64,000 nt of DNA from Delphinus delphis (GCF_949987515.2 NC_082688.1:107673893-107737892); one strand, 5' to 3'. Positions 1-11,068 are shown, counted from the stretch's first letter. A program made the numbers and translations. Notes: generated from the letters alone by a model not told the origin.

Positions 1-451
1 AGACTTTTTTACTTGCTGATTTACCGCACATCGGCATCCTGACCCCAGTGACAGCCGTGTGACGGGGCCCTGAGCTTGGATGTGAGGGCCACAACTTGCT
101 CAAGTCCAAGCACAGCCTGTCTAGACTGGGAAGAGTCATACACTGGGGTCCACGGCGGAATTCTATAAAAGAATCTAGGGTTAAATATCAAACAGCGGGA
201 AAACCAAATGCCAAACTGGGCCAGAAGCAGGAGTGAAGCTTTAATGTGGAGCTGGGATTAGGAGCTGGGTCACGAAGAGGTTTGGAAGCAGAAGGGAGGG
301 TCAGGAAGAAGAACTGCAGTATTTGGGGGTCATGGTTTTAACGTGATTTGAACCGTGGAGCCCAATCTCCCCCCCAAAAAAGGTTGTTTCAATTTTCACT
401 GCTCCCAGCAAGGGGTGACAGTTCCTGTTGACCAGCACTCTTGCCCATACG
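1..451. other. No gene or repeat recognised
   Basis: I see no coding exon, RNA gene or recognisable repeat. Short open frames here have no family resemblance. Confidence 0.4.
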
Positions 452-955
452 GTCAGTCCCTTACATACGAACGAGTTCCCTTCCAAGAGTGAGTTCTTAA
501 GTCCAATTTGTTTGTAAGTCCCACAAAGTTAGCCTAGGTACCCAACTAACACAATCGGCTATATAGTACTGTACTGTAATAGGTTTATAATACTTTTCAC
601 ACAAAAAATACATTACAAAAAACACAAAAAATAAACATTTTTAATGTTTAAAACTGTTTTAATTGTTTCTCTTACAATACAGGACCTTGAAAAGTACAGT
701 AGTACCAGGTACATCACTGTTGCTTTTACTCTTGCTTCCAGACATTCTGGGTTTGAAATAAAGATACTGTACTACTGTACTCTATAGAGTCCTGTACAGT
801 AAAGTACACAAAAGCACAACCACTTGTAGAGGAGGCACGCCCCGTGACACTGTACACCAGTCACGTGAGCTAACTTAGGTGATGGCATGCGAGTGCACGT
901 TCGCATCTTTGAAAGCTCGCAACTTGGAGGTTCGTATGTAGGGGACTTGCTGTAC
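452..955. mobile_element. Short DNA transposon with terminal inverted repeats (Tc1/mariner-Tigger-like)
   Basis: The left end (about 454-471, agtcccttacatacgaac) is the inverted match of the right end (about 931-948, gttcgtatgtaggggact). The interior is A/T-rich with the motif actgtactgtaatagg, as in Tigger-like non-autonomous elements. No transposase frame survives. The family name is from memory of similar mammalian elements and is tentative; the terminal inverted repeat is seen directly. Confidence 0.6.
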
Positions 956-1199
956 TTGATATTACAACTAAAAAAATGGGATCTCATGAGACTATGGTCC
1001 TGGAGGGTCTTACTGTCTGGGGGAATTTAAGTGCCCAGCACGTGGAAGACCCTCAGTAAGCATTAGCAATTCACGGTTATCACCCGGATGGGGGGAAGGG
1101 TTTGTGGGCCTGGGAGGGGAATCTGGAGGCCAAGCCTTAGGTGTCCTGGCCCCGCCATCCCTAAAGGAGGGAGCGAGCCTCTTCCCTGGGGGCAGCCGG

Positions 1200-1470
1200 A
1201 CAGATACAGGCCTGCTCTTTAGAACCAGAACCAGAAGGTCCAGATCCTATTCTCGAACCAGCTGTGTGACCTTGGGCAAGTCACTGGCTCTCTCCTTTCT
1301 CAATGTTCTTGAGCACAAGATAGAGACAGAAAACCACGTTTCCAATACGTGGAGCTGTTGTCGGGGAGATGAGGTGCATTCAATTCAGGTAGGGAAAGAT
1401 AAAAGTCTCACAAAAATGCAGGAAGCTATCGGAGGTATTAAGAGGGAAATGGGCAACAATGTGAGATCTG
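1200..1470 (+). repeat. MIR SINE fragment
   Basis: It carries the MIR core phrase tgtgaccttgggcaagtcac at about 1264-1283, followed by diverged MIR sequence. Boundaries are approximate. Confidence 0.6.
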
Positions 1471-1479
1471 GGTGGCACG

Positions 1480-2045
1480 TGGGATGAGAAATACTGTTCT
1501 AGGCCCCTTCTGCTCCCTGACCATCTGCCCTGCATCCAACCTCTAGGAGAGAGGTGCAGGGTTTACCTGGGAGATGACTCCTGGCTAAGAAGGGACACTC
1601 AGAGTCTGCACAAACGTTCGTGAGAGTCGACTGGCCTGGTGCTTCCGGAAGGGCACAGGGAGCGAGCAGAAGGGAGAGAGAGGCCCTGGGATGTGTACCG
1701 GTGGCACATTCTCCATCACTGGCACCTCACCCGTGTGGGGCGGGGGAAGGCACGGTGCAGTTCTCCCCTCATGTGTGACAAACGTCCCCTTCTCCATCTA
1801 GCGATTCCTGAAGTCAGGAGGTGGCTGAAGTGCCCAGGCACCGGGAATCACTGTGTGTCCTGGTCTCGGGGGAGAGGTTGGAGGCCTGTGATCCAGCAAG
1901 AGGGGGGCCCAGGGGCCCCTGGGGGGGAGTTATAGAACCCTCATTTGTACACCTGAAGGTGGTGCAGGCAGACTGTTGCGGGCTGAGGGAGCCCGGCAGG
2001 GGCAGACCACCATCTCTCAGAGACAGGGGACGAAAAGAACATGTT
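1480..2045. other. No gene recognised
   Basis: GC-rich single-copy-looking sequence. The open frames overlap one another on both strands and show no domain or codon signature. Confidence 0.35.
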
Positions 2046-2049
2046 TCTT

Positions 2050-2215
2050 GAGTGTTTGCTGCCCGCCGGGCATGAAGTACTAATGTATTAGTCTATTTGG
2101 TCCTTGCAACATGCTCTGAGGAGTAACAGTTACACTCCCATTTTACAGATGTGGCAACTGGGGTTTCAGGGAACTGTCTCTACTTCAGAGCACATGGCCG
2201 TGGGAAGCCCAGCTC
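2050..2215 (+). repeat. MIR SINE fragment
   Basis: The order 'gagtgtttgctg', 'ggcatgaagtacta', 'cattttacagatgtggcaac' is the 3' half of a MIR-type element, diverged. Confidence 0.6.
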
Positions 2216-2259
2216 CAGGCCTGTCCTCCGGGGGTGACAAGGCGAGCCCCACCTGGCCG

Positions 2260-3860
2260 GGGCAGAAACCAGCCCTTGCAGTGCTGGACCAGACTGGAAA
2301 CGGACCCCAGCTGTGAAGCCAGCAGAGCAGTGACACGGCCGTTCCCCTGGTCTCCCCCAGCTCCCCACAGCTCTCTCCATAGCCCCACACGACACCGGAG
2401 GAGGACAGTGGATGCTGAGCCTGCACCGTGCCGGAGACTTTAATTCCTGAGCTGGATGAATGCCGCGCCGGGCTGGACTGAGACGGCCAACAGGGGTGGA
2501 AATAAATGGCCTGGGTCGTGGGGACCTGGGAGCAAGCACGGACTTTTATTTCAGGGGACAAGGGGAAACTCCCTCTGCCCTTCTGTGCCTGGCTAAGTGG
2601 TGGCTCTGTTTGCAGCTGGCCTTGTTCCCAAGTGCAGCTTGGAGCGGGGTGGAAGCTGAGCTAGGAGAGGCGGCCATGTGCCCTGATGGCCGGGGCAGCA
2701 GGAACCCCCAGAAAAAGGCCGGGGCCATGCGGATTTGAAGGCTGCGGCTGACAGTCTGCAGAGGCCCAGCCTGTGCCAAAGTAACCAGAGCTCGGGCTGT
2801 CCTTTGCCTCCAGGCTCCCTCCCCTCTCCGGTCCCAGGGAGGCCGAGCTGATAGGAGCTGGGCTCTGCCATGAAGTCATCTGTTTTGGTGCCAGGGAAGG
2901 GAAGGGCTGGGGGAGCAGGCCGAGGGGCCACAGGGCCCCCGCTCTGTCTGCCTTCCCCAGGCTGGCGCCACGGGTTGGAAAGCCTGAGTCTTATCTAGGC
3001 AGTGCCCGCTGCGGGGAGGCAATGGTGGGTGGGAATGGGGGCCCTAGGAGGGCGGGGGGCCCGGTGGGAAGGCCTGTGTATTGTCAGCAAATCTGGAAGA
3101 GAAAATGAGAGTTTGGTGGAAATGTCAGGGATCGGGGCATTTGTAGGTCTCTGCAAACTTTGTCTAGCTGATACTGGGAATGATTCAATCGGGATCTGAT
3201 GTAAGCACTCCTTTGACCATGTGCCACTCTACAGAAGAAGGAAAGAACCTAAAGGACATTCCAAAGTGCCGAGGTCGCTGGGAAGCGGTGGACCAATCCA
3301 GCTCTCTGAGAGGGGGAGGGGCGTCCTGGAGAGACGGTGCTGGAAGTTACCTCCTCGTGCCCAAATGAAGCAACAGAGGATGTTGCAGGGCAAAGTAACA
3401 AGGGTGACAGAAGTGTGAGCCCACTCAGGGCAAGGGCACCCATGGGCGTAAGACCCAACCAACCGAACATCAAGAAATCAAGACCAGGAGAATGACCATC
3501 TGTGCCCCAGGGTCCAGGGCCCAGGCACAGTGAAGGATGTGTCTCTTAGGGGACAGAGAGGCCGGAGACAAGCCCTGGACGGAGGTGGACAAGAGCAGGC
3601 GGAGCCTTGGAAGCAGAAGCAAAGAGCCTCAGAGGAACACTCACCATGTCAGCCATTATTCTTGATTAGTGGAGCATGAGGGAAACTGAGTCCAGCACTG
3701 GGTGGGTCTCTTGGACTGGACTGAAGGCCCATCTTGGGTTGCTTCTCCAGACAGAGAAAAACGTTGTGCTCTTCCTCAAGCATGGGATACGATGCGCATG
3801 TACTCAGGGGAGGGGTCAGAAACAGAGGGAAGCTGAAAGCCCGGAACCCAGGGCCTCACA
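2260..3860. other. GC-rich non-coding stretch, no gene recognised
   Basis: Several frames are open on both strands for 60-130 codons because the sequence is GC-rich. None resembles a known protein and no convincing exon pair is visible. Regulatory content cannot be judged from one sequence. Confidence 0.35.
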
Positions 3861-3866
3861 CCCTCT

Positions 3867-4222
3867 GATGTGATCTGAATTCTGTGTCCGCCCCCCCAGA
3901 TTCACACGTTGAAATCCCAACCCCCAAAGGTGATGGTGTTAGAAGGAGTGGCCTTTGAGAGGTGCTTAGTTATGAGGGTGGAGCCCCCAGGAGGGGGGTT
4001 AGTGCCCTTACAAGGGACCGCAGAGAGCTCCTTAGCCCCTCTACCATGTGAGGACACAGCAAGAAGGTTGTGAGTTAGGAAGCAGGCTCTCACCAGACAC
4101 CCAATCTGCTGGCACCTTGATCTTGAACTTCCAGCCTCCAGAACTGTGAGCAGTGAATTTCTGCTGTTTGTAAGCCACCCAATCTGCGGTATCTTGTTAG
4201 AGCAGCCGGTATAGGCTAAGAT
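3867..4222 (+). mobile_element. ERVL-MaLR (MLT1-like) solo LTR
   Basis: It begins tgtgatctgaattctgtgtc and ends in the characteristic MaLR 3' part, with 'ccagcctccagaactgtgag' (4133-4152), 'atttctgctgtttgtaagcc', and 'agcagccggtataggctaag'. No internal region is attached, so it is a solo LTR. Confidence 0.75.
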
Positions 4223-4723
4223 GTCAAGCTGATGCCCTTAGCCCTGGGCTGGGCCTGGGACAGCACAGCCTCACCAGGACACCAGGAAGGGTGGGGCCCC
4301 AGGAGCTGGTTCTGTGCTCCCTGTGGACCACCCAGATCCAGAGCTGGCTGCTCTGTGTTAGTATGTAGAGCACAGCAGGAGAGGGAGCCCATCCCTGATA
4401 TGCCCCTGAGCCCGCTGCAGAGCCCACCTGACAGTTACAGACCAGGTGCCCCTGGGGCCGCTGGAGGAGGTGGTGCCACCAGTGCCCAAGTGCCAGGCAT
4501 CCTGCTAAGGTGTGGCTGGTAAGCAGTGGAAGGGCGAGCCTTTAGGCGAGGCTCGGGGCAGTGCTCTCAGGTGTGGCCCTAAAGCTGTCTTTACCTTTTT
4601 CAGCTGCTCTTGACTAATTGCAGCTGATGTGCTCTTTAAGTGATACCCAGCCAGCTGACAGTGACTATTCTCAAATTAGAGCTCCATCATTATTTTGAAA
4701 CACACCTTCAAAAGTCAGAGCAT
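4223..4723. other. No gene recognised
   Basis: The part at 4600-4720 is A/T-rich with homeobox-like taattg/caaatta words, unlike the GC-rich flank. It may be a conserved non-coding element, but that cannot be tested here. Confidence 0.3.
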
Positions 4724-4846
4724 CATTCTCTTGGAATGTTTCCTATGGAGTCAAAAACCTCCGCCGCCCGCCCGAGTGGGAAAAGCAGGTAAGCCGCGCC
4801 CCCTGGTGGTGATTTTTGACTCCATAGGAAACATTCCAAAAGAATG
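4724..4846. repeat. Long palindrome: 34-bp arms around a 55-bp CpG-rich loop
   Basis: The left arm (4724-4757) and right arm (4813-4846) are reverse complements with one mismatch in 34 bases. The loop (4758-4812) is CpG-rich. Its part from about 4761 to 4812 is a diverged copy of a segment of the 142-bp minisatellite unit at 5700-6428, sharing gggaaaagcaggta and ccctggtggtga. The loop also holds an exact CTCF-type core (4796-4809). Confidence 0.9.
4796..4809 (-). promoter_or_regulatory. Candidate CTCF binding site in palindrome loop
   Basis: The bases gcgccccctggtgg equal the reverse complement of the canonical CTCF core (ccaccagggggcgc). Sequence match only; occupancy depends on methylation and chromatin. 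The CpGs in the motif make methylation-sensitive binding possible. Confidence 0.55.
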
Positions 4847-5089
4847 ATTTTGGATTTTTTGTTCAACTAGTTGAACATTATATTGTGAAATAAAAGGAAG
4901 AAGTATACTGAAGTATAAAAATGGATATGAAAAATACATATTCAGAGAACTTCAAAGGTCATATTAAAATTAGAACTATTATATAAGAAAACACCGATGT
5001 ACCTTGGAACATGCCTCTTCTCACCTCTTGTGAAACAATCTGGGTACAGATCTGACCCGTGTCATTGATTCTTATTATCAACAAATAGA

Positions 5090-5275
5090 TACCACATCTA
5101 TTGACTCATACCATGACACGGTGCCAACCGCATGAACTTATGTATGGCCTCTTGAGTGATTATTATTTTCCATTTACATATGAGTAACTGAGGTTCAATG
5201 CTTTTCCTAATATCACTCAGCTAGTAGGTGACACTTGGGCCTGACGCAGGGAGGCTGCATCTGAGTCTATAACAC
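5090..5275 (+). repeat. MIR SINE fragment
   Basis: A diverged MIR signature is visible: 'ttattttccatttacatatgagtaactgag', then 'cactcagctagtaggtgac', as in the 3' half of the element. Confidence 0.6.
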
Positions 5276-5695
5276 TTCAGTGCTGTTCTCGTCACTGACT
5301 CTCTATTACATTTGCTCTGCCTTCCCCTTTTCCCCCAAAATTAATTTCTTTCCTTTCATATACATTTTAACGTACAATTAAAAAAACTTCACCTCCAATT
5401 GATACATCTTATCAATTTATATTTGCTAATGATTTCCATGTCTTAAACAGTCAGAAATTGACTTTCGTTACAAAACTGGAATACTCTCCCCTTCCAATCC
5501 CCTTTCCCCTCTCCGCAAAAAAATTCCCCCCAAACCCCAAAACCAAACAACGTACAATTTCATTTCTCTGGTTCTTACTGTGTGATGTGAGGTTATATCC
5601 AAGTTCACACTCTTCCAGTTTTCTGTCCCACTCTTTCAAAAGTTGTTGAATGTTGCCTCCTACAGGTGGAAAAGTGGCGAGAGGGGTCGTCTGGG
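5276..5695. other. A/T-rich stretch, no gene recognised
   Basis: No repeat family or exon recognised. It directly borders the CpG-rich minisatellite, so base composition changes sharply near 5660-5700. Confidence 0.35.
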
Positions 5696-5699
5696 CTCT

Positions 5700-6428
5700 G
5701 CAAAGACCGCCGCCCACGGGGATGGGAGAAGCGCGCACACCTCAGCCACAGTCCGAGCGGGAAAAGCAGGTAGGCAGCGCTCCCTGGTGGTGAGAACAGG
5801 CTCTACCTGCTCGCCCGCCGAGGGGTGGGGATGGGGTGGGTGGGGTCTTCCCGCCCACGGGGATGGGAGAAGCGCGCACACCTCAGCCTCAGTTCGAGCG
5901 GGAAAAGCAGGTAGGCAGCGCTCCCTGGTGGTGAGAACAGGCTCTACCTGCTCGCCCGCCGAGGGGTGGGGATGGGGTGGGCGGGGTCTTCCCGCTCACG
6001 GGGATGGGAGAAGCGCGCACACCTCAGCCGCCCGTCCGAGCGGGAAAAGCAGGTAGGCAGCGCTCCCTGGTGGTGAGAACAGGCTCTACCTGCTCGCCCG
6101 CCGAGGGGTGGGGATGGGGTGGGCGGGGTCTTCCCGCCCACGGTGATGGGAGAAGCGCGCACACCTCAGCCGCCCGTCCGAGCGGGAAAAGCAGGTAGGC
6201 AGCGCTCCCTGGTGGTGAGAACAGGCTCTACCTGCTCGCCCGCCGAGGGGTGGGGATGGGGTGGGCGGGGTCTTCCCGCCCACGGGGATGGGAGAAGCGC
6301 GCACACCTCAGCCGCCCGTCCGAGCGGGAAAAGCAGGTAGGCAGCGCTCCCTGGTGGTGAGAACAGGCTCTACCTGCTCGCCCGCCGAGGGGTGGGGATG
6401 GGGTGGGCGGGGTCTTCCCGCCCACGGT
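5700..6428 (+). repeat. CpG-rich minisatellite, five copies of a ~142-bp unit
   Basis: The anchor gatgggagaagcgcgcacac recurs at 5721, 5862, 6003, 6145 and 6287, giving spacings of 141, 141, 142 and 142. Copies differ at only a few bases, so the array is young or homogenised. Each unit holds the word gcgctccctggtgg, one base from the CTCF core. The period is not a multiple of three and the overlapping open frames on both strands follow the repeat, so I do not call a protein. Confidence 0.93.
5777..6357 (-). promoter_or_regulatory. Five tandem CTCF-like motifs (one per minisatellite unit)
   Basis: The word gcgctccctggtgg occurs at 5777-5790, 5918-5931, 6060-6073, 6202-6215 and 6344-6357. All are in the same orientation, and each has one mismatch (t for c) to the canonical CTCF core read on the minus strand. 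Motif resemblance only. Confidence 0.45.
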
Positions 6429-6659
6429 CACTCACCTGCTCAGAGCAAAAGCTCTTAGGGGCTTTTCAGCGACTCGAGTCCCTTTTGGACCATCATCGGA
6501 TGCATTTAATTTCGGTCCAATTTATTTCTAGTCCTACACAAGTTGGCACGCATGAATTTTCCTAAACAGGCACCGTTAAAAAGATTTAAAAAATGTAAAT
6601 GGTGGCCCATCATTTTGACCAGCTCCTTCCCTAAATGCACGTGGTGTGGAGCAGGGAGC

Positions 6660-6800
6660 ACGGGGCTGCCTCTCAGAGACCTGGGGCCTTTCCTGGGTTC
6701 TGGCCTCACTAGTGGCTTCCCTTCCCCTCTCTGGGCCTCCGTTTTCTCATCTGTGGTGATGATTTCTAAGGGCCTTTCCAGACCCAGGCATCGGTGCGTG
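6660..6800 (+). repeat. MIR SINE fragment
   Basis: The phrase 'ctctctgggcctccgttttctcatctgtgg' corresponds to the conserved MIR core; the ends are decayed. Confidence 0.6.
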
Positions 6801-7675
6801 AGTGTTTTCAGACAAGAGGGGGCTTCCTCACTGGCCTGTGCTTGGGTCAGACCCAGCAGGGCAAGAGCCTCAGCCCGCTCTGCTCCCTCCCCCAACCCAC
6901 GGTTAGGACACTAATGGCTGTGGTCCTTGGCTTAAATTTTCATGTGGGGTCTGACTCTCACTTGCTGTGTGGCTGGGACCCTCGTTTTTGTAAACTGTCA
7001 TGTTCTGTAAACAGAGCCGTCTGGAAAGTGGACAGCATTGCGGAGAAATCACTGCACAGAGGGGGCTCTGCTTCCATTCATCGATTGTGCTTTTGATCGA
7101 ATGCTGACTCTATGCCCAGTATCGCGCTGACCATGAGGACCTTAAAGGACACGAAGGAGCTGGTTGTTAAGCTGGACGTTGGAGAAGACGTCCTGCGGTG
7201 GTCAGCGGGTGCTCCCGGTGGACTCTTGAGTCGGAAGGCTGCGGAGGGAGCAAAACAGGCAGAGTCTGCCGCCTGGTGGCAGGAAAGAGTACTGCCCCAT
7301 ACGGGGTGCTCTGTGCAGCTACCCCCAAACAAGCAGGACAGAAAGGGAAGAGCTGGCTGGCCACGCGTCTGGTACAGAGAGCAGAAGGAACTGTTCCATA
7401 AATGAAGTTGTTTTTGCCTTGGTACGGATTGATTTCCTTCAGCCCCGTGATCTATTGATATTTAGACTTGGTCTGTAGGACAGGTCACGATTATTTATTT
7501 AATCATAACGAGAGGTGATAAGCAAGTAAGGTACATCCTCCGGGACCTGGTCCAGGGTGACAACTCAACTGTTCATTGTTTTAAAAAGGAACAATTTAAT
7601 AGCATTTTGTGGCGCTCATTTTTCCCCCACATCCCCTCTCATCTTCCCCGTATCAAGTTTGCGTGTATGAACATT
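6800..7675. other. No gene recognised
   Basis: Several overlapping frames of 65-100 codons lack any family resemblance. The part at 7095-7165 may be a decayed L2 piece. No exon is supported. Confidence 0.3.
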
Positions 7676-7679
7676 ACAA

Positions 7680-7795
7680 TACTCCGAGGAATAGGCGACA
7701 CAGTGGAAGTTAGGAGACCCAAGCTCTTGTCTGGGCTCCGTCATTAACTTAGTGATGTCCTCATGGCTTAGCTATGGTGCCAGGGCTGTCCAGCT
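7680..7795 (+). repeat. Probable MIR fragment
   Basis: Weak MIR resemblance: 'gtggaagttaggagacccaagctc' followed by 'ctgggctccgtcattaactt'. Confidence 0.4.
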
Positions 7796-7805
7796 CGATT
7801 TTAAA

Positions 7806-8430
7806 GCAGATAAAGATCATTTCATTACTGTCGACATATTTGTCAACTCAAATGTTTTAGAAGTCCTACAAATCAATAAAAAAATGACAAACAGCCCGAT
7901 AAAAGATTGGCCAGAGGTATGAACAGGCGCTTCATAACTCAGGCTCTCCAGGTGGCCAATAAGCATGTGAAAGATGCTCAGCATTATGCTTATTAAAGAC
8001 ATGCAAATTAAAATAACAAAGAGACGGTAGACACGTCCACCAGAACGGTGAGAATGTAAAGACTGACAATGCTAAGTGTTTGTGAAGATGCAGGGCAACC
8101 TGAACTCTCACACATTGCTGATGGGAGTTAAACTGGCACAGCCAATCTGGAAACTGTCAGTATTCACGAAGAAATTGGTATATAAATACACTGTGGTACC
8201 TGCACAGTAATAAAAAAGCATGGACTATTGTTACATGTAGCATAGTGGATGGATTTTATAAACATTGTGTTGAATGAAAGTCAGGCACGTAAGACTGCAC
8301 ACAGTATGAGTCCATTTACATGAAGTTCAACCATAGGCAAAACTAACTGATGGTAAAAGAAGGGGTTATTGACTGAGAAGGGGCAAGAGAGAATCTTCTG
8401 GAAGTGGTGGAAATACCCTATATCTTGATT
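7806..8430 (+). mobile_element. Old L1 3' fragment
   Basis: It shows the diverged end of L1 ORF2 and 3' UTR: 'ccaataagcatgtgaaagatgctcagca', 'tgcaaattaaaataacaa', 'cacattgctgatgggagt' and 'catggactattgttacatgt'. It has many changes from the younger copies at 22442 and 61190, so this is an old insertion. Confidence 0.75.
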
Positions 8431-8454
8431 TGGGTGTGGTTACATAGGTTGTGT

Positions 8455-8525
8455 ACTACATATGCACACTTATGTATATATGTACATACACACATTATGT
8501 ATGTACATATATACATATATATTAA
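8455..8525. repeat. A/T- and TGTA-rich simple repeat
   Basis: Short imperfect alternation of tatgtacata-type words, partly self-complementary. Confidence 0.7.
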
Positions 8526-9080
8526 TGTGTCCCTACACCCTTCCTTCAAAGCAATTACCATTTTTGTGATTTTTTTGGTAACTGAGTAGATAATTTCACC
8601 AAAATATATTTTATTAGTACAAGGCAATAGTAATTTTCACTTAAATTTCGTGAGAATTGGTGAAGTCATATAAGCTCCATTAAAATGTTTGGGGGAATAG
8701 ATTTTTATAAAGACAATTTTACTATGATTTTCCTACAGAATCTAATGATTAAGGCAACATTTTAAAATGATAACCCAGTAAACATTTAGAAAGATATGAA
8801 GTAATCATTTTGTGATTATTGATTTGCTTGCTTTTTAATTTACTTTTGGTTTATCACTGCTAGTATGCTATAAATTCAAAGAGGATGGCGATCACAACCC
8901 TTTGTGTGTGTGTGCCTATTCACATAGTAGCCAAGAATTTTATTTTTGTTAGATGAATAAATGAATACAAAAAACCAATGAAGACACGAATGAGTTTTTG
9001 TATTTGGGGATGCTTCGTTCTTGCCCTGGAAGGAGTAAACATGACTCAGAATTGCATAGAATGGTCAGGAATAGCATTTA
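8526..9080. other. A/T-rich stretch, no gene recognised
   Basis: Nothing recognisable beyond A/T-rich sequence. Confidence 0.35.
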
Positions 9081-9083
9081 TAA

Positions 9084-9391
9084 GGAAGTTTTTTTTTTTT
9101 TAATTAATTAATTAATTTATTTATTTATGGCTGTGTTGGGTCTTCGTTTCTGTGCGAGGGCTTTCTCTAGTTGCGGCGAGCGGGGGCCACTCTTCATCAC
9201 GGTGTGCGGGCCTCTCACTGTCGCGGCCTCTCTTGTTGCGGAGCACAAGCTCCAGACGTGCAGGCTCAGTAGTTGTGGCTCACGGGTCTAGTTGCTCCGC
9301 GGCATGTGGGATCTTCCCAGACCAGGGCTCGAACCCGTGTCCCCTGCATTGGCAGGCAGATTCTCAACCACTGCGCCACCAGGGAAGCCCA
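9084..9391 (-). mobile_element. CHR SINE (tRNA-derived, cetartiodactyl)
   Basis: Read on the minus strand it starts gggcttccctggtggcgcag and has the pol III B-box-like ggttcgagccctgg. It ends in an A/TTAA-rich tail, seen here as the T-rich run from 9090. Flanks aggaagttttttt (9083) and aggaagatttttt (9391) look like a target-site duplication. Confidence 0.93.
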
Positions 9392-9394
9392 GGA

Positions 9395-9745
9395 AGATTT
9401 TTTGAATCAATGTAACTATCACTTATTAAACATCTAATATATGTCAGGCCCTGTGCCTTGAAAATGTCTCATTTAAGCTTAATAAAATCCCTTGAGATAA
9501 ATATTATTTTTTTGACATTTAAATGTTTTTAATCCCAAATTGACATTTCCAGTACACATGAAGCATCTGTCCGTGCTTTAGTGTTCCAGTCGTGGCACTT
9601 GAACTTTTTCCTTGCTGAATAGTTCTGACTCCATTGCACCCTAATAATTTTTTTTTCTTAACTAGGAGGAGAAGCTGAGGTTTGGAGTTCAGTGACTGGT
9701 CCAAAGTCACACTGATGGATAAAGAAGGAAGGTATATGGGGCGAC
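9395..9745 (+). repeat. MIR-type SINE interrupted by unassigned sequence
   Basis: The first half (9415-9515) reads 'catctaatatatgtcaggccctgtgcc' and 'ttgagataaatattatt'. The second half resumes at about 9660 with 'ggagaagctgaggtttgg' and 'gtccaaagtcacactgatgg'. The 9520-9655 piece between is not recognised. Confidence 0.55.
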
Positions 9746-10145
9746 TTGGGGACCTTGCTTCTTCTTGCTGTTGTCCTCTACCCTCTTGACCATGTGATCC
9801 CTGACATAGCCCTGGGGTAGAAGTCCAGAAGCCTTGCTCACTCAGCCAGTAGTGGGAGGAGGGGCTCCAAGGGCAGTGCTGGGGCTCCACCTCCACGTCC
9901 CCCACAGGCTAGCGCAGTGCCTGGCGCATAGCAGGTCAACAACAGATATTCGAGGAGCGAATGAAAAAGCAGCGGTGATACTGATAGATACCATGAAATG
10001 TTTCCATTCGTGTACTTATTCATCTATCATGAATACATGTAGATTATAAGCACCTTGAGGGCAGACACCCTGGCCCAGGCTCTCTGGCCCTCGGCACTTC
10101 CCGTGGCTTCCACAGTCGGCCAAGGGGCTGAAACATCCCCTGGAG

Positions 10146-10625
10146 CAGAGCTTGGCCAACCAAGCCCTGTGGGTGGAATCCTACCCACTGCTTGTTTTTA
10201 TAAATAAAGTTTTATTGAAACATGCTGCTTTCACACTGCAAAGGCAGAGCTGAGTAGCTGTGACAGGGATCACATGGACCTAAAGCTTATACATTTACTT
10301 ATTTTTTATTTTTTATTTTTGGCTGCGTTGGGTCTTTTTTGCAGTGCACGGGCTTCTCACTGCAGTGGCTTCTCTTGTTGCAGAGCACGGGCTCTAGGTG
10401 CGCGGGCTTCAGTAGTTGTGGCAACTGGGCTCTAGAGCGCAGGCTCAGTAGTTGTGGCGCATGGGCTTAGTTTCTCTGCGGCATGTGGGATCTTCCCGGA
10501 CCAGGGCTCGAACCCGCGTCCCCTACATTGGCAGCCAGATTCTTAACCACTGCGCCACCACGGAAGCCGGGACGTAAAGCTTAATACGTATATTCTCTGA
10601 CCCTTCCAGAAAAAGTGTGTTGAGT
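10146..10625. mobile_element. hAT-Charlie-like MITE split by a CHR SINE
   Basis: The left part (10146-10289) holds 'gcttggccaaccaagccctg', 'ataaataaagttttattgaaac' and 'ggcagagctgagtagctgtgac'. The right part (10572-10625) resumes with 'tctctgacccttccagaaaaagtgtg'. This is the familiar mammalian MITE core in its normal order. The family sub-name is uncertain. Confidence 0.65.
10290..10571 (-). mobile_element. CHR SINE inside the MITE
   Basis: Minus-strand SINE with the usual end 'ccactgcgccacc...gaagcc' at 10549-10568 and a T-rich tail at 10296-10320. The word taaagctta flanks it on both sides (about 10281-10290 and 10574-10584), which fits a target-site duplication. Confidence 0.9.
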
Positions 10626-11064
10626 CTTGAAGTTGAGATTCCCTTTATGGAGTCAATTGCCTTGGACACTCTGGGATGAACTCTGCTGAAAGTGAGGCAG
10701 TAGGTGGTCTAGCAAAGGAGAAGGAAGGTGACAGCAAAGAGAAAGATGGAAGGTTTCAAATACGAACATCCTCTGCCTCATAATTTGTTCATTACTGCCC
10801 TGAATGTAAACTCATAACAGAAGGCAAGGATCCCAGGAGTGGAGTATGGGGCGCAGATGTTCCCTGGGCCTGGCCTGTGGCGCCCTGTTTTCCTGGGGGA
10901 GGTTTCAGGCTTGACCTGCCCCCCACCCCACTCCCCGCCAAGAGCTTCTTGCCTTCTGCCAGGGTGGCAGAGTCTGGATCCAGAAAGATCTCAACAGACT
11001 GGCGTTGAGAGGCCAAATCTAACAAAACAAAGGCAAACTGGAATAAATGTAAGTTTGTGCCCTT
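10626..11064. other. No gene recognised
   Basis: No repeat or exon recognised. Confidence 0.35.
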
Positions 11065-11068
11065 AGAT

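Noticed and set aside
5643..6458. Overlapping 65-137-codon frames through the minisatellite
   Set aside because: They repeat with the 142-bp unit on both strands, change frame between units and have no independent support.
9152..9415. Recurrent frames with [22 protein letters not shown] sequence (also near 11102, 25857, 33370, 43976, 60173)
   Set aside because: These are translations of CHR SINEs; their similarity reflects the repeat family, not a gene family.
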